Assembly: GCF_031458325.1 (NCBI RefSeq)
Contig: NZ_JAVDYG010000001.1
Location: 558,001 to 622,000 of the forward strand
DNA from: Nocardioides marmoribigeumensis
Lineage (GTDB): Bacteria > Actinomycetota > Actinomycetes > Propionibacteriales > Nocardioidaceae
Length of the DNA stretch: 64,000 nucleotides
Direction: 5' to 3'
The notes under the pieces are model-generated. The model was given only the letters and a program-made list of their open reading frames with translations, was not told where the DNA came from and ran no database searches. Positions 55,959-63,456 of this stretch are shown piece by piece. How positions within the stretch are numbered: the stretch's first letter is position 1; each line of letters opens with the position of its first letter. Both the position numbers and the translations under genes were made by a program.

Positions 55959-56077
55959 GCTAGCCCGTCCGCGACGCCCCCGTGGGGCCGCGCCGAGGAG
56001 CCCCCGAAATTGGACACTCCCAGGACGTCGGCTACAGTTCTGCTCGCACGTCACCGGCTCGTCCGGTGGAGTCGCAA

Positions 56078-56150
56078 GCGGACGTAGCTCAGTTGGTAGA
56101 GCGCAACCTTGCCAAGGTTGAGGTCGCGAGTTCGAGCCTCGTCGTCCGCT
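56078..56150 (+). tRNA. tRNA-Gly(GCC)
   Basis: A 73-base cloverleaf with acceptor stem GCGGACG/CGTCCGC. The anticodon loop TTGCCAA within CAACC/GGTTG gives GCC (glycine). The T-loop is TTCGAGC and the discriminator is T, as expected for tRNA-Gly. First of three plus-strand tRNA genes. Confidence 0.96.
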
Positions 56151-56185
56151 CGGAGAAGGGTCGCCACACCAGCGAGCTCCTCCTT

Positions 56186-56256
56186 GGTGGAGTGGCCGAG
56201 AGGCGAGGCAACGGACTGCAAATCCGTCTACACGGGTTCAAATCCCGTCTCCACCT
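56186..56256 (+). tRNA. tRNA-Cys(GCA)
   Basis: A 71-base cloverleaf with acceptor stem GGTGGAG/CTCCACC. The anticodon loop CTGCAAA within ACGGA/TCCGT gives GCA (cysteine). The discriminator is T, required by cysteinyl-tRNA synthetase. The T-loop is TTCAAAT. Confidence 0.95.
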
Positions 56257-56272
56257 CGACACAACACAACAA

Positions 56273-56344
56273 GGGCGATTGGCGCAGCGGTAGCGCGCTT
56301 CCTTGACACGGAAGAGGTCACTGGTTCAAACCCAGTATCGCCCA
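56273..56344 (+). tRNA. tRNA-Val(GAC)
   Basis: A 72-base cloverleaf with acceptor stem GGGCGAT/ATCGCCC. The anticodon loop TTGACAC within CTTCC/GGAAG gives GAC (valine). The discriminator A is followed by CCA at 56345-56347, so the 3' end may be encoded here, unlike in the other tRNA-Val. Confidence 0.96.
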
Positions 56345-56381
56345 CCACTCCTCACGACCCCTGGCTGCCGGCGACGCGCGC

Positions 56382-57101
56382 TCAGGGGTCTTGTGCTCGG
56401 TGGACGGCACGGTACGCCGGCGCACAGCCGTGAACGGCGAGCCACCTGCGCGCCCTGCCCCGGCGACGGTCGTCGGCGAAGGTCAGCCAGTCACCGAGCA
56501 GGTCCTCGTGCTCCCAGATGACGTCTCGGAAGCGCCGGAAGGCGCCCCGTCCGTGCAGTGCGCGTTCGAGCCGGCGGGCGACGTCCGGGGCGCGCACGCT
56601 CTCCAGGAAGAGCTGCATGTCGCGGAAGCCGTCCCGCGAGCCCTCGCACTGGACCCACAACCAGGCGTCGGAGTCCAGGTCGTCCTCCTCGAGCTCGCCC
56701 TCCTCCATCGCGTCGTCGATCGCGCTCCGGGGCCACACCGCCCCGGTGGCGAGCTCGACCGCCCCGCCACCGTGGACCGGGTCGCCCTCGAGCACGTCCG
56801 AGAGCTCGTCGAGATCGACTGGCACCGGACGAAGCAGCGGAGTCGCACCGACCCCTTCGGCGGCCTCCAGGACCTGCCGCAGCTCGTCGTCGCCCGTCCA
56901 GCCGCGCGTCTCGAGCCTCTCCCGACAGGCTCGTGCCGTCTCTCCGGCGCCGGGCACCGCGGCGCGCACAGCCGCGGCGAGCCCGTCGCCGATCAGGTGC
57001 AGCGAGGCCGGGCTGTCGCCCAGGGCGAGCTCGACGACGTCCTCCAGGTCGCCGCGGGCCACGGCGGAGCGCGCCCTGCGTAGCTGGTCCTGCTCCGTCA
57101 T
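56382..57101 (-). CDS. UPF0158 family protein
   Basis: The product has 239 residues. The UPF0158 core spans about 90-230: VDLDELSDVLEGD, LATGAVWP, WVQCEGSRDGFRDMQLFLES, ALHGRGAFRRFRDVIWEHEDLLGDWLTFADDRRRGRARRWLAVHG. The N-terminal ~90 residues form a separate helical region. Function is unknown. The start overlaps the stop of the frameshifted gene upstream by four bases, so the two form an operon. It ends 38 bases from the tRNA-Val(GAC) 3' end. Confidence 0.8.
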   Translation of the reverse strand: MTEQDQLRRARSAVARGDLEDVVELALGDSPASLHLIGDGLAAAVRAAVPGAGETARACRERLETRGWTGDDELRQVLEAAEGVGATPLLRPVPVDLDELSDVLEGDPVHGGGAVELATGAVWPRSAIDDAMEEGELEEDDLDSDAWLWVQCEGSRDGFRDMQLFLESVRAPDVARRLERALHGRGAFRRFRDVIWEHEDLLGDWLTFADDRRRGRARRWLAVHGCAPAYRAVHRAQDP

Positions 57102-58851
57102 CGCTCCCAGCTCTCGGACTCGGCGCTGTCCCGTTCGTGCACGATGGTGCGGCGCCGGGTCGAGGCGAGCAAGGCCGGATCACCCAGCTCCGGGCAGCCC
57201 GGCGCGCCGTCGACCGACACACCTGCTGCCTTCATCAGGATGCGGGCCCGGTCGGACACCGAGCCGATGACGCCGAAGTGGTCGAGCAGCTCCGCGGTCT
57301 GCAGGCCCGGCGACCAGGCGCCGGCAGTGTGGTTGGCGGTCGCCACCATCCACGCCACCGCCGCCGCTGCGCGCACGGGCGAGGCCTTGCGCGCGAAGAC
57401 CTTGGGCTCGTTGCGGGCAGCCCGGGCCAGGACCGGCGCATGGCCGTGCGGTGCTCCACGTCGAGCAGCGACTCCGCACCGTCGTCGCACCGGTCGAGGA
57501 TCTCCTGGACCACCGAGCGGATCGTCTCGGGGATTCCGATCCAGTCGAAGGGCTCATCAGGGAGCGGCACATCGTCGAGCGCCGCGAGTGCTGCCGCGCC
57601 ACCGACCTCACGAGCCAGCTGGTCGCGGGCCCAGCTGCGGTGGAGCTCCCCACGGTGGTCGGAGTCCATGAGTCGCTCGACGAGGTCGGCCAGACCCGTC
57701 GTGGGCTGCGCGCGCACCTGCTCGAGGTAGACGGGCTCCCACCGGTCGATGCTCGCGAGCGTGTCCGCGGTGTGCTCGGCCCGGATGCCCTCGTGGGCAT
57801 GGCAGTAGCGGGTGTAGGCACGGACGAGCCGCGGAAGTCGCGCCAGGAAGTCGGAGTCGGCCATCACCTTGCGCGGGAACCAGTCGGCCAGGAGCAGCTC
57901 GACGGTCACCGGGCTCCGCCGGTAGGGGTCCCCGGGGGCATGGTCGGTGCAGAACCACAGCACGCTCTCCAGCAGATGACGCTCGTCGGGTCCGTCGACG
58001 CCGCGGCCGAACGGTGAGGCGAAGAAGTCGGCCGCCACAGCGGCGGTCTCCTGCGCGGTCCACTCCTCGCGACCCTCCAGGTGTCCGCCGGGAGGAAGCA
58101 GCTCGGTGATCCACTCCACCAGCGGGCGACACATCGGCCAGCTGTCGGAGGTCGGCTGCGGGTAGGTGCGGGCGCCGCGGTCGACAGCTGCCTCGATCAC
58201 CGCGCGAGCGCGTGCAGGATCGGTGCGGGTCAAGGACTGGTCCGGGTCGTCGAGCAGCGTCCCCGTCCGCAGGGCCAGGTCCTCCAACGGAGCCGGCACG
58301 ACGAAGGCGTCCTTCACCACCGAGCCGAGGTTGTGGTCGACGTAGACGAGCGCGGACAAGGCGTCGCCGCTCGGCAGGACCGCGCCCACCAGGTAGTCGT
58401 CCCCGTCGCCGAGCACGTGGGTGAGGCACCAGGCCTGCGGGTCTGCTACAGCCCCACCGAACGAGGCGACCCAGTCAGGCAGCGGATGGTGCCGGTGGAC
58501 CAGCTCTCGGCGGATCGTCTCCGCCACGGCCTCGTCGGTGGTGAGCTCGGCCATGAGGGTGAGCACGGCCGTCGTCTCGGCGTACGGCGTGCCCACGAAC
58601 GACTCGACCAGGTCTGTCAGGACGATGCCCTGCGGCTCCGGGTGGAACGGGTCGCGGGCCCGCGGGCCGGTGGTCTCGAGCATCCCGCTCACGAGTGACA
58701 GCAGGTCGATCGGGTCCGTGGAACGGAGAGCGGACCTCATGCTCTGGAAGAGCCCCTGATCCTCCGCGCGTTCGTCCGGCCTGCGTCCCTGGACGGTCGG
58801 TCGCTGACGCGCGTGAGGGGCGTGGTGGCGGCAAGGCTTCTTCCTCGACAC
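57098..58851 (-). pseudogene. Large uncharacterised gene with an apparent single-base frameshift
   Basis: The main frame runs from GTG 58851 (SRKKPCRHHAPHARQ) to about SLLDVEHRTAMR near 57440. The C-terminal ~110 residues (VLARAARNEPKVFARKASPVRAAAAVAWMVATANHTAG and TAELLDHFGVIGSVSDRARILMKAAGVSVDG) continue in another frame to 57098. Adding one base makes the 1754-base gene open throughout, about 584 residues. The C-terminal part resembles a helix-turn-helix-like domain seen at the ends of some SEC-C-linked actinobacterial proteins, but I cannot name it securely. The N-terminal Cys-His cluster is unusual. It overlaps UPF0158 downstream. True decay, slippage and sequence error are all possible. 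Confidence 0.65.
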
Positions 58852-59076
58852 GAGGCGACCCTACGACGGGGCCCTCCTCGCGGGACCACCGTCGCGGCGG
58901 TGGCAGCTCACCCCGCGAGCGTGTTTCCGGGTTGCACGAGGGTCAGGTGAGACCCGTGCGGCGTACGCTCGTCACAGGGTACGGCCGGGCGCCCAGCGCG
59001 CCGGCCCCCGAACCCCCAGGCGGGGGCCCGGCCCGGGTCCGTCGTCCTCCAGGAGCCGCTCGTGCGGATCACCCCA

Positions 59077-59093
59077 GAGCCGCCGGGCGGCTC
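59077..59093 (-). terminator. Small hairpin after the secreted-protein gene
   Basis: GAGCCGC pairs with GCGGCTC over a three-base loop, 12 bases beyond the stop at 59105. No T-run follows on the minus strand, so efficiency is uncertain. The remaining 58852-59076 stretch shows only GC-rich inverted repeats and no gene. Confidence 0.45.
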
Positions 59094-59104
59094 CGCCCTG
59101 CACC

Positions 59105-59755
59105 TCACTGCGGTGGCCCGTACACCGCGAAGTTGAACCCCGCGTCGTAGAAGGCCCCGCTCGGCAGGTAGACCGCCACCGTGATCGTCACATCGCCGGT
59201 CGCGCACGAGGTGACCGTGGAGTTGACGGTCACGAAGACCCCGCTGAAGCCGGGCGTGCCGATGAAGACGGGCAGCCCGCCCTGACACCCGGGCCGGAGG
59301 CCGGGCAGGACGAGCGGGTACACCCCGGTGGAGCTGCGGGAACCCGTGATGTTCCCCGAGGTGGCGGCCTGGCTGAGCACGCCGGAGTCGCTCATGTAGC
59401 CCACGGCGAGGAGCCGCGCCGACGGTCGGGCGTCGATCTGGCCCTTGGTGTAGTAACGCTTGTCGTGGTCGTGCGACGCCGGGGCGAAGGAGGCCGCCGT
59501 CCGTCCGGCCAGCCTCGCGGAGTCCAGCGCCTTGAGCAGGATGTTGTTGGGCAGCCTCCCTGACGCGTCGGTGGCGACGAGCTTGCCCGCACGGTCGCTG
59601 ATCGTGGCGCTCGCGCCGACCGCATGTCGCCCGTCCACCTTGTCGGCGTTCATCGCGTCGTAGGCGGCTCGCGCGACGCTCGGCCCCGCGGCGCTGACCA
59701 GCCCCGCGACGAGACCGACGGCGAGATACGGCACCCAGCGGCGGACCTGGTTCAT
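59105..59755 (-). CDS. Secreted protein with tail-fibre-like N-terminal motif
   Basis: The protein has 216 residues. ATG 59755 follows GAGGAGG. Residues 1-30 are a signal peptide (WVPYLAVGLVAGLVSAAGPSVARA). Residues 31-105 contain the motif NADKVDGRHAVGASAT...GRLPNNILLKALDSARLAG and SHDHDKRYYTKGQID, which recalls phage tail-fibre and collagen-like surface proteins. The C-terminal ~100 residues are beta-rich with a Cys pair (LRPGCQGG, TVTSCATGD) that may form a disulfide. Function unknown. Similar DKVDG proteins are common in Nocardioides-type genomes, by memory. Confidence 0.75.
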   Translation of the reverse strand: MNQVRRWVPYLAVGLVAGLVSAAGPSVARAAYDAMNADKVDGRHAVGASATISDRAGKLVATDASGRLPNNILLKALDSARLAGRTAASFAPASHDHDKRYYTKGQIDARPSARLLAVGYMSDSGVLSQAATSGNITGSRSSTGVYPLVLPGLRPGCQGGLPVFIGTPGFSGVFVTVNSTVTSCATGDVTITVAVYLPSGAFYDAGFNFAVYGPPQ

Positions 59756-59851
59756 GGCGCTCCTCCTCACCGCGGGCCGGAGGACCCGCACCTGCCTGGA
59801 TTGTGGAGGCCCGCACTGCCCGGAGTCAGGGCCCTGAGGTCCCTGGACTTT

Positions 59852-60640
59852 TCAGGCCTGGAGGCGGACCTCCACGCCGGCGGGGTCACGCAGGACGGCC
59901 AGGACGCCGTACGGCGTGGCCTCGGGCGGCATGAGCACCTCGGCGCCGAGCGAGGCCGCGCGCTCGACGACCGCGCGGGCGTCGTCGCAGCCGAGGTAGA
60001 CCGCCCAGTGCGCGGGCTCCTCGGGCATGCCCGCGTCGGCGGCGTCGTCCATGATCCCGGCGCGTACGGCGGCCGGGTCGCCGCCCTGGGCGCCGTAGGT
60101 CGCGTAGCGGAAACCCGGCAGGTCCGTGACGTGGTCCTCCCAGCCGAACACCCCGCGGTAGAACGCGTGCGTGGCGTCGAAGTCCCGGGTGTGCAGCTCG
60201 AAGTGGGTCGGGGCGCCGGCCTCCATCAGGGCGCCGAAGCCGGGCTCCGTGCCGGGCTGCCAGGCGCTCACGACCGCTCCCCCGGCGTCGCGCAGGATCG
60301 TGAACGTGCCGTTGGGGGCGACCTCGCAGGGCTCCATCAGCACGGTGCCGCCGTGGGCGGTCGCTGCGGCGGCCGTGGCCGCGGCGTCGTCGGTGCGAAG
60401 GAAGACCGACCAGGCGTCCGGCATGCCCCACCCGGGGTCGTTGGCCATGACCCCACCGACCGCGCGGCCGCGGTGGAGGAGGTAGCGGTAGCCCTCGGGC
60501 GACCCGGCCTCCTCGCAGGTCCAGCCGAGCAGCTGGGTGTAGAAGGCGACGGAGGCCTCGACGTCGGAGCTGACGAGGTCCATCCAGACAGGGGCGCCGA
60601 CGGGGATGTGGAGGTCGGTGGTGGCGAGTGGGCTGGTCAT
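59852..60640 (-). CDS. VOC-family protein with two glyoxalase/bleomycin-resistance domains
   Basis: The protein has 262 residues and two vicinal-oxygen-chelate domains, roughly 10-125 and 135-262. Each begins with a strand containing a possible metal ligand (PVWMDLVSSDVEASVAFYTQLLGW; PTHFELHTRDFDATHAFYRGVFGW). They end with FTILRDAGGAVVSAWQP and LAVLRDPAGVEVRLQ. The first position is Asp in domain 1 and Glu in domain 2, so metal binding may be partial. Substrate unknown; such tandem VOC proteins are often annotated as resistance or hydroxylase-like. Confidence 0.85.
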   Translation of the reverse strand: MTSPLATTDLHIPVGAPVWMDLVSSDVEASVAFYTQLLGWTCEEAGSPEGYRYLLHRGRAVGGVMANDPGWGMPDAWSVFLRTDDAAATAAAATAHGGTVLMEPCEVAPNGTFTILRDAGGAVVSAWQPGTEPGFGALMEAGAPTHFELHTRDFDATHAFYRGVFGWEDHVTDLPGFRYATYGAQGGDPAAVRAGIMDDAADAGMPEEPAHWAVYLGCDDARAVVERAASLGAEVLMPPEATPYGVLAVLRDPAGVEVRLQA

Positions 60641-60707
60641 GGGGCGGTCCCTTCCGGAGCGGGCTGTGAGCGTGTGTCAGTGGTCGGACCCGGCGAGGAC
60701 GCGCGAC

Positions 60708-61154
60708 TCATCGGTGCAGCTGCGGCCATCCGGTCAGGAGGGCGTCGAGCTCCGCTCGCCTGAGGTACGACGGGTTGCCGCCGGCCGGCATCCGCAGGAC
60801 CTCCGCGCCCCGCAGGACCGGGTGGTCGAGCAGCTCGGGCCGCAGCACGTGAGGGTCGACCGGCTCGAGCCGCAGGGGGACGCGCAGCGTCGTCCCGTCG
60901 TACGACGCCCGCCCGGTCGTCGTGCCGTGCGCGTGGATCCCGGCGGGGAGGGTCGGGCTGCGCCCGCTCACCCACAGCAGCACGGCCTGACCCGGCTCCA
61001 CCAGGTCGGCCCGGTAGGTGGGCCGCACGCAGGAGACCCAGTCGGTCGAGAAGCCGCGACGGGCGAGCTCGGCGACGGTCCCCTCGGCGGGGCTCGCCTT
61101 GACCACCCAGGCGCCGAGCGACTCCGGGGTGACCGACCGCGACGGCGTGCTCAC
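60708..61154 (-). CDS. Uncharacterised protein, possibly EVE/PUA-like
   Basis: The product has 148 residues. GTG start at 61154. The pattern WVVKASPAEG, DWVSCVRPTYRADLVEPGQAVLLWVSGR and PAGIHAHGTTTG resembles EVE-domain (PUA-fold) proteins, which bind modified nucleotides, but the match is by impression only. The C-terminal half (LEPVDPHVLRPELLDHPVLRGAEVLRMPAGGNPSYLRRAELDALL) is typical of that group too. It is divergent from the sigma factor gene across 42 bases. Confidence 0.6.
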   Translation of the reverse strand: MSTPSRSVTPESLGAWVVKASPAEGTVAELARRGFSTDWVSCVRPTYRADLVEPGQAVLLWVSGRSPTLPAGIHAHGTTTGRASYDGTTLRVPLRLEPVDPHVLRPELLDHPVLRGAEVLRMPAGGNPSYLRRAELDALLTGWPQLHR

Positions 61155-61196
61155 GCGCCGACCCTGCCCGGCCGCGCAGACGCCTAACCTGGGCCC

Positions 61197-62033
61197 GTGG
61201 AGCAGACGGAGGCCTTCGAGCAGGAGCGCCCGCGGCTGGTGGGCATCGCCGCGCGGGTCCTCGGCGACCACGCCGAGGCCGAGGACGTCGTGCAGCAGGC
61301 GTGGCTGCGCCTGCACGGCACGGACGCGGCGATCGACAACCTGCCCGCGTGGCTGACCACCGTCACCACGCGTCTGTGCCTGGACCGGCTCAAGTCGCGG
61401 ACCCCGACGCCCGTCGAGGAGGTCGAGCCGGCCGACACCGCGCCGGACCCGGTCGACGACGTGGTCCTGGCCGACACCGTCGGCGTGGCGCTGCAGGTCG
61501 TGCTCGACCGGCTCACGCCGTCGGAGCGGGTGGCGTTCGTGCTCCACGACACCTTCGGCTTCGAGTTCCCGCTGATCGCCTCCCTGCTGGGCACCACGCC
61601 CGCCGCCGCCCGCAAGCTCGCCTCCCGGGCACGCGCCAAGGTCAGCGCCCCCGCCTCCGAGGACCACCTGGCCGACTGGGAGGTCGTCGACGCGTTCCTC
61701 GAGGCGGCGCGCGAGGGCGAGTTCACCCGCCTGATGGAGCTGCTCGCCCCCGACGCGTTCGTCGGCGCCGACGAGGCCGCGGTGCTCGCCGGCACCCCGT
61801 CGCGCATCGAGGGCCGGGACGCGGTCGCCGCGTTCTTCGACGGGGCCGCGAAGACGGCCTTCCCGGCGTACGTCGCCGACCGGCCGGTGGCCGCGTGGAT
61901 CCACCGCGGCGAGGCCCGGGTGGTCTTCGACTTCGAGGTCGTCGACGGCCGGGTCCGGAGCATCACGTTCCGGGCGGCGCCCGACGTGCTCGCGGCCGTC
62001 GTACGACGGGACGGGGCGGTCGCGCGCACCTGA
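61197..62033 (+). CDS. ECF sigma factor with SnoaL-like C-terminal domain (ECF41/SigJ type)
   Basis: This 278-residue protein starts with GTG at 61197. Sigma region 2 (GIAARVLGDHAEAEDVVQQAWLRLH) and region 4 (LDRLTPSERVAFVLHDTFGFEFPLIASLLGTTPAAARKLASRARAK) are clear. A SnoaL-like domain spans about 165-278. In ECF41 factors this domain replaces a separate anti-sigma factor and modulates activity; the typical DGGGK and NPDKL motifs are degenerate here (GADEAAV, AAPDVL). No anti-sigma gene is adjacent. The DUF1059 gene 61 bases downstream could be co-transcribed or a target. Confidence 0.88.
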   Translation: MEQTEAFEQERPRLVGIAARVLGDHAEAEDVVQQAWLRLHGTDAAIDNLPAWLTTVTTRLCLDRLKSRTPTPVEEVEPADTAPDPVDDVVLADTVGVALQVVLDRLTPSERVAFVLHDTFGFEFPLIASLLGTTPAAARKLASRARAKVSAPASEDHLADWEVVDAFLEAAREGEFTRLMELLAPDAFVGADEAAVLAGTPSRIEGRDAVAAFFDGAAKTAFPAYVADRPVAAWIHRGEARVVFDFEVVDGRVRSITFRAAPDVLAAVVRRDGAVART

Positions 62034-62094
62034 CGGTCACACTCGTGGCTCCCCGCTCGTCGGGAGGTCAGGAACCGATCGAGAGGACGACCCC

Positions 62095-62331
62095 ATGAAG
62101 ACGATGACCTGCCGCGAGCTCGGCGGACCCTGCGACCTCGAGCACCGCGGCGAGACCGCCGACGAGGTGATCAAGGCCCAGGACGCGCACCTCAAGGAGG
62201 CGGAGAAGGCCGGCGACACCGCGCACCAGCCGGCCCGCGACGAGATGAAGGGCCGGTGGCGGCACCCGAAGCGGTCGATGGGCTGGTACACCCAGGTCAA
62301 GCGGGACTTCGCCGGCCTCCCGGAGGCGTGA
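62095..62331 (+). CDS. Small DUF1059-like protein
   Basis: The product has 78 residues and starts KTMTCRELGGPCDLEHRGETADEVIKAQDAHLKE, the pattern of the DUF1059 small proteins, with two cysteines and a histidine that could bind metal. The C-terminus is basic (RWRHPKRSMGWYTQVKRDFAG). ATG at 62095 has GAGAGGA upstream. Function unknown. It follows the sigma factor on the same strand and converges with the methyltransferase, three bases apart. Confidence 0.75.
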   Translation: MKTMTCRELGGPCDLEHRGETADEVIKAQDAHLKEAEKAGDTAHQPARDEMKGRWRHPKRSMGWYTQVKRDFAGLPEA

Positions 62332-62334
62332 GGC

Positions 62335-63456
62335 TCAGCGCCGCAGCACGTAGCACCGCAGCAGGTCGTGGCCGAGGTCGACGACCTGCACGTCGGGCAG
62401 GCCGGCCTCGGTGGCGTAGGCGCGCAGCGTCGAGGGCCGCATGACCGCGCCGGTCCCGGCCGACCCGTCCTCGCTGAGGCCGACGGGCAGGCAGTGCAGC
62501 ACCGACGAGGCGTAGAACAGCCGCTCGGGCAGCGGCCCCTCCTGCCCCGGCCCCGGCGGGGCGAACTCGTCGGCGACCGCCTCGTCGAGGACGACCACGC
62601 AGCCGTCCTCGGCCAGGGAGGACCGGGCCGCGGCGAGCGCGGCGACCGGGTGCGCCATGTCGTGCAGCGCCTCCAGCACGAGCACCGCGTCGCAGGTGCC
62701 CGCCACCGCTCCCAGGTCGGCGTCGGCGTGCAGCGTCTCGAAGCGCACCCGGTCGCCGACCCCCGCGGCGGCAGCGTGCTCCCTCGCGTCGGTCACCGAC
62801 GCCTCGTCGCTGTCGACGCCCACGACCGTCAGGCCGGGGAACCCCTGGGCGAGCGCGACCGCGGCGTAGCCGACCCCACAGCCCAGCTCCAGGACCCGCG
62901 CCCCCGGCCGCGAGAGCCGCTCGTCGAGCCCGAGCAGCGGCACCCACTCCGGCACGAGCCGCTGCTGCCAGTCACCGCGGTTGAAGGCGCCCTGCGCCTC
63001 GCGCAGGCCGTCGCCGTACTCCCCGAACGACAGGCCCCGGCCCTCGCGCCAGGCGCGCGTGACGGCCGGCATCGAGAGCCCGGCGGCGCCCAGGAGCCGC
63101 ACCAGGGGCGTGAGGTCGAACGGGCTGCCCTCCGCCGCGAGGACGAGGGCCGTGCTCGCGGGCAGGGAGTAGGAGCGGGCGTCCGGGTCGGCGGCCGGGT
63201 CGTCCACCCCGACCAGCCCGGCCATGGCCTGCTGCTCCAGCCACTCGCGGCAGTAGCGGGCGGCGATGCCCGTCGCCTCCGCCAGCGCCGGCGCCGTGCG
63301 CGGGGACGCGGCCAGGGCGGCGTACAGCCCGGTCTCGAGCCCGAGCTGGATCGTCATCAGCTCCAGGGACCCGAGGGCCGTCGCGACCAGGCGTCCGGCG
63401 AGGGCTCCGGCCGCCTCCACCGTCACCGGGGACGGCTGGTCCAAGGTGGCGGTCAT
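62335..63456 (-). CDS. SAM-dependent methyltransferase with N-terminal winged helix
   Basis: The product has 373 residues. The N-terminal ~95 residues form a dimerisation/winged-helix region (LGLETGLYAALAASPRTAPALAEATGIAARYCREWLEQQAMAGLV) like those of small-molecule O-methyltransferases and the mycobacterial Rv2258c group. SAM motif I is VLELGCGVGYAAVALAQ near residue 190, motif II is VVGVDSDEASV, and LVLEALHDMAHPV lies near 265. Substrate unknown. ATG at 63456 overlaps the stop of the upstream gene, so the two are coupled. Confidence 0.85.
   Translation of the reverse strand: MTATLDQPSPVTVEAAGALAGRLVATALGSLELMTIQLGLETGLYAALAASPRTAPALAEATGIAARYCREWLEQQAMAGLVGVDDPAADPDARSYSLPASTALVLAAEGSPFDLTPLVRLLGAAGLSMPAVTRAWREGRGLSFGEYGDGLREAQGAFNRGDWQQRLVPEWVPLLGLDERLSRPGARVLELGCGVGYAAVALAQGFPGLTVVGVDSDEASVTDAREHAAAAGVGDRVRFETLHADADLGAVAGTCDAVLVLEALHDMAHPVAALAAARSSLAEDGCVVVLDEAVADEFAPPGPGQEGPLPERLFYASSVLHCLPVGLSEDGSAGTGAVMRPSTLRAYATEAGLPDVQVVDLGHDLLRCYVLRR

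Noticed and set aside
56078-58851. Integrated phage or plasmid after the tRNA cluster
   Set aside because: No integrase, no direct repeat of a tRNA end, and no phage genes were found in the following sequence.
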